In this document: one piece after another, positions 32,195-41,863 of the stretch
How the letters are laid out: every line of letters begins with the position of its first letter
Numbering within the stretch: position 1 is the first letter of the stretch
Assembly: GCF_013282805.1 (NCBI RefSeq)
Contig: NZ_CP054038.1
Coordinates: forward strand, 1,612,001-1,676,000
Reading direction: 5' to 3'
Source: Microbacterium hominis
GTDB lineage: Bacteria > Actinomycetota > Actinomycetes > Actinomycetales > Microbacteriaceae
DNA length: 64,000 bases
Notes under the pieces: model-generated
What the model was told of the DNA's origin: nothing
What the model saw: only the letters and a program-made list of their open reading frames with translations
Databases searched by the model: none
Position numbers and translations under genes: made by a program

Positions 32195-32869
32195 TCAGCG
32201 CGCCGTGAAGCGCGCCTCGACTGCGGCGCGCACCACGAGGTCCTGCGGCTGCAGCTCGATCCCGGCTCCGCCCGCTCCCTCGGGCATCGCCGCGGCGGCG
32301 AACATCGCGCGCGGGGCGCCGTCGGCTGCATCGAACGCACGCGGATGGGCGAGCAGTCCGAGGTCGGCCACCTCGCGCGGCGACACGTCGCTGAGGCCGA
32401 GCGCCCGCGCGTAGGCGGTCGCGCGGGCGACGGCGACGGCGACCGCGTCGGCGGCGACCTGCCGTTCCACTGCGGCACGGGTCTCGCGCGTGAGGTCCCA
32501 CGAGACATGGGAGATCTCGACGCCGTCGCGCTCGGCGATCTCGCCCGCCCACCACGACAGCGCCGCGAAGTCCGTGAAGGTCGCCGACAGCTGCAGGCGG
32601 GCATGGTGCACCGGGGCGAGTCGCGTGCCCTCCGCGTTCCAGGGGCGCTCCGACCACACCGCGACGCGTTCGCTGGACCATTCGCTGACCTCGCCGGTCT
32701 CGGCGCGTTCGGCCAGTTCCGCGCGCAAGGGCTCTCCGAGCGCCGCGATGCGCTCGACCACCGCGCCGCGCGCCGGTCCTTCGGCGTGGGCCGCCAGCGC
32801 GACGGTGCCGTGCTCGGGCGCCACGCGGCTCTCGTGCTCGCCGCGGACGGTGATGACGACCTCGCTCAT
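32195..32869 (-). CDS. SIMPL domain (DUF541) protein
   Basis: 224 residues. The start ITVRGEHESRVAPEHGTVALAAHAEGP and the region VARATAYARALGLSDVSPREVADLG are typical of SIMPL proteins, which have an OB-like oligomerising fold and no agreed function in bacteria. No signal peptide is visible, unlike many family members. Converges with smpB. Confidence 0.82.
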   Translation of the reverse strand: MSEVVITVRGEHESRVAPEHGTVALAAHAEGPARGAVVERIAALGEPLRAELAERAETGEVSEWSSERVAVWSERPWNAEGTRLAPVHHARLQLSATFTDFAALSWWAGEIAERDGVEISHVSWDLTRETRAAVERQVAADAVAVAVARATAYARALGLSDVSPREVADLGLLAHPRAFDAADGAPRAMFAAAAMPEGAGGAGIELQPQDLVVRAAVEARFTAR

Positions 32870-32903
32870 GAGCCGACTCTACGCGCGACCTCGTGGCGGC
32901 AGT

Positions 32904-33518
32904 TCAGCCCTGGCCGGAAGGGGTGATGTATCGCACGAAATCCTGCGAGAACGACCAGCGCACGTCGGCATCGGTGAAGAGGTACGCATCGCCGCCGTCG
33001 TTGATCGAGGCGACCAGCCAGATGCCTTGTGCATCTTCACTCAGGCCGTACCCGGCGGCGATGAGGGCGTCCTGGGCGCCGGCGGCGGCATCCGGATCCA
33101 TCGGAGCCCACGCGAGATCGATCACGTTGTCTGTCGGGATGTCGGGGGAGGCGCCCCAGCGGCAGATCACCTGATCGGCAGGCGCCCCACCGGGGAATCG
33201 GTCGAACGGTCGGGCCCCGATCTGCTCGTCCTGCGTCTGCCACCAGGTCCAGCCGTTGCCGGCTGCCAGGGCGAGGAACTCGTCGGTGGCGAGGTCGTCG
33301 CAGGGGATCGCGGCCGCGGTGGGGGTGGGAGTCGCGGTCGGCGTCGATTCCGGTGACGGTGACGGCGATTCCGTCGTGCCGGCGGTCGGGGTGGGCGACA
33401 CGGTCGGGGTGGGGGCGGATGCCGGGCCCGGGCCGCTCACCGCCAGCCACACGATCACCGCGACGACCACGGCGACGGCAACGGCCGCGGCGGTGATCCA
33501 GACGGCCCGCGCGCTCAT
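32904..33518 (-). CDS. Membrane-anchored exported protein, paralogue of the lipoprotein at 48243
   Basis: 204 residues. A single N-terminal helix (about 7-28) is followed by a Thr/Pro/Ser-rich stalk (30-70) and a domain of about 130 residues. The domain matches the one in the lipoprotein at 48243-48839 in order and spacing: WTW/WTV, CRW/CVW, W-x-P...AAAGAQDALIAAGYG/ESAQDQLIAQGWQ, then YLFTD/YLFGD. The family is unknown to me. I chose ATG 33518 because the helix follows it directly. Confidence 0.72.
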   Translation of the reverse strand: MSARAVWITAAAVAVAVVVAVIVWLAVSGPGPASAPTPTVSPTPTAGTTESPSPSPESTPTATPTPTAAAIPCDDLATDEFLALAAGNGWTWWQTQDEQIGARPFDRFPGGAPADQVICRWGASPDIPTDNVIDLAWAPMDPDAAAGAQDALIAAGYGLSEDAQGIWLVASINDGGDAYLFTDADVRWSFSQDFVRYITPSGQG

Positions 33519-33543
33519 GGATCCGACACTAGCCCGGGACCGG

Positions 33544-35019
33544 TCACACGTGCGGCATCGTCGCGGGCTCGCCGTCGGCGACCGCGGCAACGCGGTCGGT
33601 GAACGCGTCCTTCGGCACGACGGTGAGCAGAAGCGCCGCCGAGACGAACGCCGCCGCGCTGCACACGATCCACACCGTCAGGTACCCCGAGAACGATCCG
33701 GCCGTGCCCTCGGCGGCCGTGCCGGCGGCCGTCGCACCGTGGAACAGGGCGATGCCGAACACGCACGACGCGATCGCACCGCCGACGGTCTTCACGGAGT
33801 TGGTGAGGCCCGTCGCGACCCCGGTCTGCCGGTGGGGCGCCGCGGAGGCGGCGGCCGCCGGGAGCGCGGCGACCAGGGCGCCGGAGCCGAGGCCGACGAT
33901 GACCATGTTCACGATCACCATCGTGTAGCCGTCGTGGAAGGGCACGAACAGCAGGAAGCCGATGCCCACCAGGCCCGCCGCCGTGACGAGCGCGCGTCGT
34001 GGGGTGATGCGGCGGGCGACCGACGGGTACAGCAGCGCGCTCGCGATCATCGCGATCAGATACACGCCGATGACGAGCGACACCGAGAAGCCCGAGACGC
34101 CGAGCCCGTAACCGTAGACCTCGGGGTCGGTGCGCGCGAAGGTCGACAGCGGCGCCTGCGCGCCCAGCACGCTGATGCCGAACAGGCCCGCGGTCAGGAA
34201 CACCGGGCCGAGGGCGGGCGAGGCGAACATCCGCACGTCGATCAGCGGATCGTCATGGCGCAGCTCCCACCACACGAACGGCACGAACAGGCCGATGCCG
34301 ACGATGACGGCCAGCCACGACATCGGGTCGGCCGGGCCGTTGAGCCGCAGCAGCGAGAGCCCCCCGGTGAAGGCGACCAGCGCGATGGAGACGAGCGTGA
34401 GGCCCACCGTGTCGAGCCTGCCGCCGATCGGGTCGGGCGACTCCTTCACGCCGAACAGGATGATGAAGAAGCAGATCGTCACCGCGATGCCCGGGATCAG
34501 CAGCACGACCTGCAGCGGCAGCGTGTCGATGAGCGCGCCGCCCGCGAGGGCACCCGAGATCGCGCCGAGCTCCAGCGCGGCGACGAGGAAGCCCGCGGCC
34601 TTCGCGGTGACGGCCGCGCGGTTCGGGGCGGAACGGGCGCGCGACCAGATGAGTGCGATCTCCAGGGGCAGCCACACCGCGTAGAAGCCCTGCAGCGTCC
34701 AGGCCGCGAGGAACAGCGGGAACGAGTTCGCGAACGGCAGGGCGAGGGATGCCACGGCGGTCACCGCCGTGGAGATCACGAGCATGCGCTTGTGGCCGAA
34801 CATGTCGCCCAGGCGCGCGAAGGCGGGGATGACGAGGGCCGACAGCATGAGCTGGGTGCCTTCGAGCCAGTTCACGTCCGCGTCGTGCACGCCGAGGTGC
34901 CGGGCGATGTCCGAGAGCATCGGCGTGTAGTAGCCCTGGATCACGCCGCTGGTGAACTCGACGAACGCGAGGAATCCGACGACGGCGGCGAGCGCGCCGA
35001 ACGTGACGCGCTGCGTCAT
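33544..35019 (-). CDS. DHA2-type MFS transporter (14 helices)
   Basis: 491 residues. The repeated helices and the loop after helix 2 (FARLGDMFGHKRMLV, motif A) place it in the DHA2/EmrB drug:H+ antiporter branch. Substrate unknown. A short spacer separates it from the M20 peptidase gene upstream. Confidence 0.85.
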   Translation of the reverse strand: MTQRVTFGALAAVVGFLAFVEFTSGVIQGYYTPMLSDIARHLGVHDADVNWLEGTQLMLSALVIPAFARLGDMFGHKRMLVISTAVTAVASLALPFANSFPLFLAAWTLQGFYAVWLPLEIALIWSRARSAPNRAAVTAKAAGFLVAALELGAISGALAGGALIDTLPLQVVLLIPGIAVTICFFIILFGVKESPDPIGGRLDTVGLTLVSIALVAFTGGLSLLRLNGPADPMSWLAVIVGIGLFVPFVWWELRHDDPLIDVRMFASPALGPVFLTAGLFGISVLGAQAPLSTFARTDPEVYGYGLGVSGFSVSLVIGVYLIAMIASALLYPSVARRITPRRALVTAAGLVGIGFLLFVPFHDGYTMVIVNMVIVGLGSGALVAALPAAAASAAPHRQTGVATGLTNSVKTVGGAIASCVFGIALFHGATAAGTAAEGTAGSFSGYLTVWIVCSAAAFVSAALLLTVVPKDAFTDRVAAVADGEPATMPHV

Positions 35020-35071
35020 CGCTGCTCCTGTGGGGATGAGGTCCGCCCTCGGGGTGGGGCGACGGGTGGGA

Positions 35072-36424
35072 TCACTGTAGTCGCTCGATCAGCGTCCGAT
35101 GAAACCGCTCCCCGCGCTCGAGGGCGGCGATCTCGACCCGCTCGTCGACGCCGTGGATCGAGGCGCGCTGGGAGGCGCTCATCTCCAGCGGGGCGAAGCG
35201 GTACACCGCGGGCACGTAGCGGTGGAAGTGGCGCGAGTCGGTCGCGGCCATCATCACGTAGGGCACGGTCGCCGCATCGGGGTGCGAGACGGCGACCGCC
35301 TCGGCGATGAGGGCGAACTGCGCGCTGTCGGTGGCGGATTCGGGCGACGGGTCGTCGCCCTCGACGACCTCGACCTCGACCGCCCGGTCGGCGATGCGCC
35401 TGCGCACCCGCCGCACCGTCGCCTGGACCGTCTCGCCCAGAGCGATCCGCAGGTTGAGCGTCGCCGATGCCTGCGACGGGAGCACGTTCGCAGCGGTGCC
35501 GCCGGACTGCATCGTCGCGGCGACCGTGGTGCGCACGAGGGCGGCCGGCTCGCCGCCGAGCAACGTGAACACGCGCGCGGTGAGCGGCGGCGCCGCCGAG
35601 AGCAGGCGGTACACGACACGCGCCGCGCCGCTCGAGCGCTGCGAGAACAGCTCGAGCATGCGCGCGACGGCGGCAGGGGTGCGCGCGGGGAACGTGTCCG
35701 GCGACAGGCGCTCCACGGCCCGCGCGATCCGGCCGACCGCGGTCCTCTTCGGGGGTGCCGACGCGTGACCCCCCTCCCCGCGGGCGGTGAGCCGCAGGGT
35801 CAGGATGCCCTTCTCGCCCACGCCGATCATCGCGGCCGTTCCCTTGACGAAGGGCAGCGGCGCGTCGACCACCGCGCCGCCCTCGTCCAGCACGAGCCAG
35901 GGGCGCTCGCCGCGCTCGTGCAGGTTCCGGGCGGCGACACGGGCCGAGGCGCCCGAGACCTCCTCATCGCCGCCGAACGAGAGCACCACGTCGCGCGCCG
36001 GCGTGAATCCGGCAGCGAGGAGGTTCTCGACCGCCTCGAGCACCACCGCGAGCGGCCCCTTGTCGTCGAGTGCCCCGCGTCCGTAGACCCAGCCGTCCTG
36101 GATGCGTCCCTCGAAGGGCGGGTAGGTCCACGGGTCGCTCTCGTCGACGGGGACGACGTCGTAGTGCGCCATCAGCACGAGCGGAGCGGTGGATGCCGCG
36201 GCCTCGCGCCCGCGCCACCGGAAGGTCAGCACGGTGGCGCCGAGCCGCTCGAACGTCAGGTGCGCATGCACCAGCGGATACAGCTCCGTCAGGAGCGCCG
36301 CGAAGGCGTCGAACGGGGCGTCCCCGCGGGTATCACGCTCTGCCGATACGGTCGGGAGCTGGATCATTCGCGACAGACGATCGGCGATGCCGGGACGGGG
36401 GAGCGCGGTGGGCGAATCGGTCAC
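35072..36424 (-). CDS. M20 family metallopeptidase (carboxypeptidase/aminoacylase-like)
   Basis: 450 residues, GTG start. Metal ligands are visible in MAHYDVVPV, GRGALDDKGPL, GGDEEVSG and the later DSRHFHRY His, as in two-zinc M20 enzymes. The dimerisation domain lies between (about 200-330). It resembles yeast CPS1-type and aminoacylase-type members. It probably hydrolyses peptides or N-acyl amino acids in the cytoplasm. Confidence 0.88.
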   Translation of the reverse strand: MTDSPTALPRPGIADRLSRMIQLPTVSAERDTRGDAPFDAFAALLTELYPLVHAHLTFERLGATVLTFRWRGREAAASTAPLVLMAHYDVVPVDESDPWTYPPFEGRIQDGWVYGRGALDDKGPLAVVLEAVENLLAAGFTPARDVVLSFGGDEEVSGASARVAARNLHERGERPWLVLDEGGAVVDAPLPFVKGTAAMIGVGEKGILTLRLTARGEGGHASAPPKRTAVGRIARAVERLSPDTFPARTPAAVARMLELFSQRSSGAARVVYRLLSAAPPLTARVFTLLGGEPAALVRTTVAATMQSGGTAANVLPSQASATLNLRIALGETVQATVRRVRRRIADRAVEVEVVEGDDPSPESATDSAQFALIAEAVAVSHPDAATVPYVMMAATDSRHFHRYVPAVYRFAPLEMSASQRASIHGVDERVEIAALERGERFHRTLIERLQ

Positions 36425-36582
36425 CAGGCGACTCTACGTCGCGCCCGGGGGCGGCTGCGGAATGGCGCCGGGGTGCGATCCGTTGTACTCTGATGTGCTC
36501 GGTTGCGAAGCATCCCGAGCATTTGGAAACTCCACAGCGTGACAGCGGCCCCTCCGCGCGAGGGAACCTCCTTGAGGACCAC

Positions 36583-36950
36583 GGGGATGATCGGTTTCGA
36601 CATCGCCTGCGAATCTGCGAGAAGCGGGCCGAGGATGCAGGGTTATCTCGTTAACGATCTCTGCAAACCAATAACTGCCGAAAAGAAGCAGTCCGAGTTC
36701 GCCCTCGCTGCCTGAGCAGCGAGCCCGACTCCGTCAATCCGTGACTGATCCCGTCACGGGTATTGGCGTCATCTAGGGATCTTGCTGCGTGACGTCGCCT
36801 GAGCGTCACGCGGGACTTTTCTCAGGCTGGGCCCGTCGACTTGTGTGTCTGTGCCAAAGGTCGGGGCCGAGCAGAACGCTCACACAGACTGCGCCCGGAG
36901 AAGCCCCAGGCTTTCAGCGATGGACGGGGGTTCGATTCCCCCCATCTCCA
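36583..36950 (+). ncRNA. ssrA: tmRNA (transfer-messenger RNA)
   Basis: The 5' end GGGGATGATCGGTTTCGAC and 3' end GGTTCGATTCCCCCCATCTCCA form the tRNA-like acceptor (GGGGATG with CATCTCC) and T arm. The tag reading frame is AEKKQSEFALAA followed by TGA, resuming at a GCC codon near 36680; ALAA is the usual degron end. The length of 368 nt is normal. CCA is not encoded (CTG follows). Confidence 0.93.
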
Positions 36951-36970
36951 CTGCCGCTGTCACGGAGTTC

Positions 36971-37014
36971 AAGCCCCGCGATCCCTTACGAGAGTAAGGA
37001 TCGCGGGGCTTTCC
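36971..37014 (+). terminator. Intrinsic terminator after tmRNA
   Basis: AAGCCCCGCGATCC and GGATCGCGGGGCTTT arms form a long GC-rich stem, with the T-rich TTTCCTTT just beyond it. It lies 20 bp after the tmRNA 3' end. Confidence 0.85.
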
Positions 37015-37133
37015 TTTGCCTGCGGAGTGGCGCCGGGAACTCGAATCGCCCAGAAATCGCCCGTCACAGGTGCCACGGTGCCCGGCCGGCACAGGGCCTG
37101 ACATCGCGGCCCGATCGGACGTAGCATGTGCCC

Positions 37134-38075
37134 ATGTCCGGTCGCAGAGTTGCACGTACACTCTCCGTCGTCGCACTGGCAGGGCTGCTCGTCGTTTCGG
37201 CGGGCGCCGCCTACGGTGCGCAGGCGTCCCGAGGCGGTGGTGCGGTCGAAGACCTGATCCCGCTGCCCGACGGCTTCCAGCCCGAGGGCATCGCGATCGG
37301 TCCTGGCGGCACCGCGTATCTCGGCTCGCTCGCCGACGGCGACATCTACGCCGTCGACGTGCGCTCCGGAGAGGGTGAGATCATCAGCCAAGGCCCCGGC
37401 ACGCCCTCGGTCGGGCTGAAGATCGATCAGTTCGGACGCCTGTTCGTGGCGGGCGGCCCCTCCGGCACCGCACGCGTGATCGACTCGGCGACCGGCAGCC
37501 TGCTCGCCGACGTCGAGCTCGCCGCGGCGGGCGCGTTCATCAACGACGTCGTCCTCACCCACGACGGTGCGTGGTTCACGAACAGCTTCGCTCCGGAGCT
37601 GTACTTCGTGCCGGTCGGTCCCTCGGGCGCAGTGTCCGACGCGCCGATGACCCTGCCCCTGACGGGCGAGTGGGTGCAGCAGCCGGGCTTCAACGCGAAC
37701 GGCATCACCCAGACACCCGATCACAAGGCCCTCCTGGTGATCCAATCGGCGACGGCGACTCTCTTCCGAGTGGATCCCGCAACGGGAGAAGCCACACGCG
37801 TCGATCTGGGGGGCGCATCGCTGCCCGCCGGTGACGGGATGCTCGTCGTCGGTCGCACCCTCTACGTCGTTCAGAACCAGTTGAATCAGGTGGCGGTCGT
37901 CCGCCTGAATGCGAGCGGAACCAGCGGCGTGCTCGTGGAGACCCTCACCGATCCGGACTTCCGCGTGCCGACCACCGTCGCCCGCTACGGATCCAGTCTC
38001 CTCCTGCCCAATGCCCGGTTCGGTGTGACACCGACGCCCGACACGGAATACGAGGTGGTGCGCATCGACCGCTGA
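37134..38075 (+). CDS. Secreted beta-propeller protein (SMP-30/gluconolactonase-like fold)
   Basis: 313 residues. A signal peptide (about 1-30, VARTLSVVALAGLLVVSAGAAYGA) precedes repeated strands of the type PEGIAIGPGGTAYLGSLADGDIYAVD, INDVVLTHDGAWFTNSF and NGITQTPDHKALLVIQSATATLFRVD, which suggest a six-bladed propeller. Family members include lactonases and binding proteins; catalytic metal residues are not certain. ATG 37134 preferred over GTG 37128. Confidence 0.75.
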   Translation: MSGRRVARTLSVVALAGLLVVSAGAAYGAQASRGGGAVEDLIPLPDGFQPEGIAIGPGGTAYLGSLADGDIYAVDVRSGEGEIISQGPGTPSVGLKIDQFGRLFVAGGPSGTARVIDSATGSLLADVELAAAGAFINDVVLTHDGAWFTNSFAPELYFVPVGPSGAVSDAPMTLPLTGEWVQQPGFNANGITQTPDHKALLVIQSATATLFRVDPATGEATRVDLGGASLPAGDGMLVVGRTLYVVQNQLNQVAVVRLNASGTSGVLVETLTDPDFRVPTTVARYGSSLLLPNARFGVTPTPDTEYEVVRIDR

Positions 38076-38163
38076 GTCCGCCGGACCCTGGCCCGGTCGG
38101 TACTAGTCTGAGTGCCGCGCCGCGCGGTCGGCTCGGCGCCGGAGCGGCGAGGACGGAGACCGG

Positions 38164-38991
38164 GTGGCGAGAAAGAACCGCAGCGAGCTGAAGAGCCTGC
38201 CGTACGAGATCTTCATCGGCGCGCTGTCGATCCTGTCCATCGTCAACCTCGTGCTCATCGTGGTGTTCGCCGCCGACGGCGCGGTGCAGACGATCCTCTA
38301 CACGATGAATGCGCTGCTGAGCGCGATCCTGTTCGGCGACTTCCTCTATCGGCTCTTCACCGCCGAATCGGCGCTGCGCTACTTCTTCCGCGGGTTCGGA
38401 TGGGCCGACCTGATCGCCAGCGTCCCGCTGCCGGGACTCAAGGTGCTGCGGCTGTTCCGGCTCGGGCGCGTCATCCGCCTGGTCTCGCACGTGGGGGCGC
38501 GCACGATCTGGCTCACGCTCACGCGAGACCGCGCGAACAGCACGCTCCTCACGCTGCTGCTGATGGGCGTGCTCGTGATGCAGTTCGGAAGCATCGCCGT
38601 ACTCGCGATCGAGGGGCACGCCGAAGGCGCGAACATCACCACGGCGGCCGACGCCCTCTGGTACACGCTCGTGACGATCTCGACCGTCGGCTACGGGGAC
38701 CACTACCCGGTCACGAATGCGGGCAAACTCGTCGGCGCTCTCATCATCGTCGTGGGGGTCGGCATCTTCGGCACCTTCACCGGGTACCTGGCGAATCTGT
38801 TCCTCTCTCCCGCATCGGGCGACGACGATGCCCCCACCGCGGACGCGGTCGTCTTCCCGGAGCAGGTCGGGGCGGATGCCAGCCGGGCGGCGCAGCTTCG
38901 CACGCTGCTGGCGAGGTCGGAGGAGACCGTGGCGGAGCTGCAGCGGCTGCTGCGGGAGGAGCGCGAGGACGGGGCCGGCGCGAAGGACTGA
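38164..38991 (+). CDS. Potassium channel of the voltage-gated superfamily
   Basis: 275 residues, GTG start. Six helices with an Arg-rich S4 (LRLFRLGRVIRLVSHVG), then the pore loop TISTVGYGDHYPV with the TVGYGD K+ filter, S6 (LIIVVGVGIFGTFTGYLAN) and a C-terminal coiled coil (about 235-270). It would be a tetrameric K+-selective channel in the plasma membrane. Confidence 0.93.
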   Translation: MARKNRSELKSLPYEIFIGALSILSIVNLVLIVVFAADGAVQTILYTMNALLSAILFGDFLYRLFTAESALRYFFRGFGWADLIASVPLPGLKVLRLFRLGRVIRLVSHVGARTIWLTLTRDRANSTLLTLLLMGVLVMQFGSIAVLAIEGHAEGANITTAADALWYTLVTISTVGYGDHYPVTNAGKLVGALIIVVGVGIFGTFTGYLANLFLSPASGDDDAPTADAVVFPEQVGADASRAAQLRTLLARSEETVAELQRLLREEREDGAGAKD

Positions 38992-38992
38992 C

Positions 38993-39532
38993 TCAGACGG
39001 CGGGACGCTCGTGGATGTCCGTCTCCAGCGTCGCGCCGTTGAGATCGAGGTACACGTGGCGCTCCGTGACCGACAGCGTGGCGCTGTTGCGTCGCGCGAT
39101 CGCCGCTGTGGCGGCATCCACGAATCCGGGGTCGAAGCTGAAGACCGAGATCGCGTCGCCGCGGTGGATCTTCTTGCCGGCGTACAGCGCCGTCACCTTC
39201 TCGGGGTCGCGGTGCGTGTAGACGGCGACGCGCGGAGACCGGAGGCTGCCGGTGTGCAGGCGCGCGGCATCCGGCGCCCCGACCTCGATCCAGGCGGTGA
39301 GACGTCCCGTGGGGTCGCGCACGAGCACCGCGGGCTCGTCGGTCGCCGCGACGCCCTCGCTGAACGAGATTCCCTCCTCGTACTCGAGGCAGTACGCGAG
39401 CAGCCGCGTCAGCATGAACGCGTCGGTCTCGGAGGGATGCCGCGCCACGCGCAGCACCAGAGTCTCGTACACACCCCGATCCACGTCGGCGAGCTGGACA
39501 TCGAAAGTGTGGATCGTCGCGCCTGCGGCCAT
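38993..39532 (-). CDS. YaeQ family protein
   Basis: 179 residues. ATIHTFDVQLADVDRGVYETLVLRVARHPSET at the start and AWIEVGAPDAARLH in the middle match YaeQ, a PD-(D/E)xK nuclease-fold family of unclear function. The frame extends far upstream only as an antisense shadow of the MMPL gene. I chose ATG 39532 by the family N-terminus. Converges with the K+ channel gene, one base apart. Confidence 0.88.
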   Translation of the reverse strand: MAAGATIHTFDVQLADVDRGVYETLVLRVARHPSETDAFMLTRLLAYCLEYEEGISFSEGVAATDEPAVLVRDPTGRLTAWIEVGAPDAARLHTGSLRSPRVAVYTHRDPEKVTALYAGKKIHRGDAISVFSFDPGFVDAATAAIARRNSATLSVTERHVYLDLNGATLETDIHERPAV

Positions 39533-39610
39533 GACGATCGAGCCTACGCGGCGCACGCGCGCGGAAAGAATCTCTAGGGAGTTCGGGGCCTTTCGCCTAT
39601 CGTCTGTGCC

Positions 39611-41830
39611 ATGGCAACTGGGGACAATGCCGTTCTGGGGTCGTGGGCGAGAGTGCGGCGGATTCTGATCGTGGCGGGGGTGCTCGTCGTCTGGCTCGCG
39701 ATCTTCGCGGTCGGAGGACGCACGTTCAGCCAGCTGAACGATCTGGGGACGAACGATCGCGTGCAGTTCCTGCCCGCGAGCGCGGAATCGACGCTGGTCA
39801 ACGAGGCGCAGGCGGAGTTCCGCGCGGAGGGATTCATCTACGCCGTCGCGGTCTTCACCTTCGATGAGCCACTCGAGGGCCACGACTCCGCGCTGATCGC
39901 GCGGGACGTGCAGCGGATGGAGCCGATCGAGGGGGTCCCGATCTTCCGATCGACGCCTCTCATCGTCGCCGACGACGGGCTCGCCGCGGAGATGGTGATA
40001 CCCATCGAGTCGGAGGGCGCGGTCGACGAGGCGGTCGCGGGTCTGCGGGCGAATCTCGCCGACGCGGTGCCGACGGCGGCGGCGGTCTATGTGACCGGCC
40101 CGGCCGGCTTCACCGCCGACATCATCGCGGCCTTCGCCGGGATCGACGGTCTGCTGCTGCTGGTCGCGCTCGGAGCCGTGCTGCTCATCCTCATCATCGT
40201 CTACCGCTCGCCGATCCTGCCGCTGCTCGTGCTGTTCACGAGCCTGTCCGCCCTCTGCGGAGCGGTGCTCGTCGTGGCATCCCTCGCCCGATCGGACGTG
40301 ATCCTGCTCGCGGGACAGACCCAGGGAATCCTCCTGATCCTCGTGGTCGGCGCGACGACGAACTACGCGCTGCTCTACGTGTCGCGCTATCGGGAGGCGC
40401 TGCGCGTGCACCCCTCGCGGTGGCGGGCGACCGCCGAGGCGCTGCGGCGCAGCTGGCAGCCGATCCTCGCATCCGGTCTCACCGTGATCGCGGCGCTGCT
40501 GGTGCTGCTGTTCAGCCAACTCGACTCCAACCGCACGCTCGGCCCGATCGCCTCGATCGGCATCCTCTTCGCGTTGGCGGCGAGCTTCACCCTGCTCCCG
40601 ACCCTGCTGGCGCTGTTCGGGCGCGTCGCCTTCTGGCCGCGGCGGATCCGGCCGGCCGCGGGGGAGGGGCCCGTCGACGCGATGGCGGGCTCCGGCCTCT
40701 GGGTGCGCCTGGCGGCCCTCATCCGGCGGTCCCATCGCAAGGTCTGGATCATCACGGGTGTCGCGCTCCTGGTGCTGTGCGCCGGCATCACGCAGCTGCG
40801 GGCAGACGGTTCGCCGTCGAGCGAGTACGTGCTCGGGCAGTCGGATGCGCGCGACGGGCTCGCCGTGCTCGCCGAGCACTACCCGGCCGGTGCCGGGACA
40901 CCCGCGATCGTCATCGTCGACACCGCGCGCATGCTCGACGCGACCGCGGCGATCCTCGACGTCGAGGGCGTCGACCATGTGCGCATCGCGACCCTCGGCG
41001 GGCCGACGCCCATCACCGCCGAGGGCATCCAGCCCTTCGCGGCGGGCGCGGGCATCGCGCTGGCGCCCATCGTGGTCGACGACGAGGTGCTGCTCGAGGT
41101 GACCCTCGACGACGCCGCGGACTCGCTCGCGGCCGAGCAGACCGTGCGTGACCTCAGGGGCGCATTGGATGCCGTGGGCACCGACCTGCTCGTCGGCGGC
41201 CCCACCGCCGTCGACCTGGATGCCAACGCCGCGGCCGCCTCGGACCGTGCGATCATCATTCCGCTGGTGCTGCTGGCGATCACCCTCATCCTGATGCTGC
41301 TGCTGCGCTCGCTCGTCGCGCCGCTGCTGGTCATCGGCACGGTCGTGCTGTCGTTCGGCGCCGCACTCGGCGGTTCCGCCATCGTCTTCAACACGGTGTT
41401 CGGGTTCACCGGAGCCGATCCCACCGTTCCGCTGTTCGCGTTCGTGTTCCTCATCGCCCTCGGCGTCGACTACAACATCTTCCTGATGACGCGCGCCCGC
41501 GAAGAGACCTCGACCCACGGGGCACGCGAGGGGATCCTGCGCAGCCTCGTGCTCACCGGGGGTGTCATCACCTCTGCGGGGATCGTGCTGGCGGCCACGT
41601 TCGCGGCGCTCGGCGTGCTTCCGCTGCTCTTCCTCGCCCAGATCGCGTTCATCGTGGCGTTCGGCGTGCTTCTGGACACGTTCGTCGTGCGTACGCTGCT
41701 GCTGCCCGCGGCGGCCTACGACCTCGGCAGACGCACCTGGTGGCCCAGTCGGCTCTCGCGCGATGATCCTCCGCGAGAGGATCTGCCGGCTCCTGTGGCC
41801 GAAGAGCGACTCGAGCCGGTCGCGGGGTGA
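39611..41830 (+). CDS. MMPL family membrane transporter
   Basis: 739 residues with the RND-type layout: one N-terminal helix, an exterior loop (about 45-170), five helices, a second loop (about 385-535) and five more helices. GATTNYALLYVSRYREAL and GVDYNIFLMTRAREE carry the family's charged intramembrane motifs. MMPL proteins export lipids or other hydrophobic compounds; the substrate here is not known. Confidence 0.9.
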   Translation: MATGDNAVLGSWARVRRILIVAGVLVVWLAIFAVGGRTFSQLNDLGTNDRVQFLPASAESTLVNEAQAEFRAEGFIYAVAVFTFDEPLEGHDSALIARDVQRMEPIEGVPIFRSTPLIVADDGLAAEMVIPIESEGAVDEAVAGLRANLADAVPTAAAVYVTGPAGFTADIIAAFAGIDGLLLLVALGAVLLILIIVYRSPILPLLVLFTSLSALCGAVLVVASLARSDVILLAGQTQGILLILVVGATTNYALLYVSRYREALRVHPSRWRATAEALRRSWQPILASGLTVIAALLVLLFSQLDSNRTLGPIASIGILFALAASFTLLPTLLALFGRVAFWPRRIRPAAGEGPVDAMAGSGLWVRLAALIRRSHRKVWIITGVALLVLCAGITQLRADGSPSSEYVLGQSDARDGLAVLAEHYPAGAGTPAIVIVDTARMLDATAAILDVEGVDHVRIATLGGPTPITAEGIQPFAAGAGIALAPIVVDDEVLLEVTLDDAADSLAAEQTVRDLRGALDAVGTDLLVGGPTAVDLDANAAAASDRAIIIPLVLLAITLILMLLLRSLVAPLLVIGTVVLSFGAALGGSAIVFNTVFGFTGADPTVPLFAFVFLIALGVDYNIFLMTRAREETSTHGAREGILRSLVLTGGVITSAGIVLAATFAALGVLPLLFLAQIAFIVAFGVLLDTFVVRTLLLPAAAYDLGRRTWWPSRLSRDDPPREDLPAPVAEERLEPVAG

Positions 41831-41863
41831 CACCGACGCTGACGCGGGAGTAAGGTCTGGTCC

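Noticed and set aside
36503..36715. 70-residue open frame near 36.6 kb
   Set aside because: It overlaps the tmRNA and merely includes its tag reading frame (ending EFALAA).
36789..37124. 111-residue open frame
   Set aside because: It runs through the tmRNA 3' part and the terminator; no coding signature.
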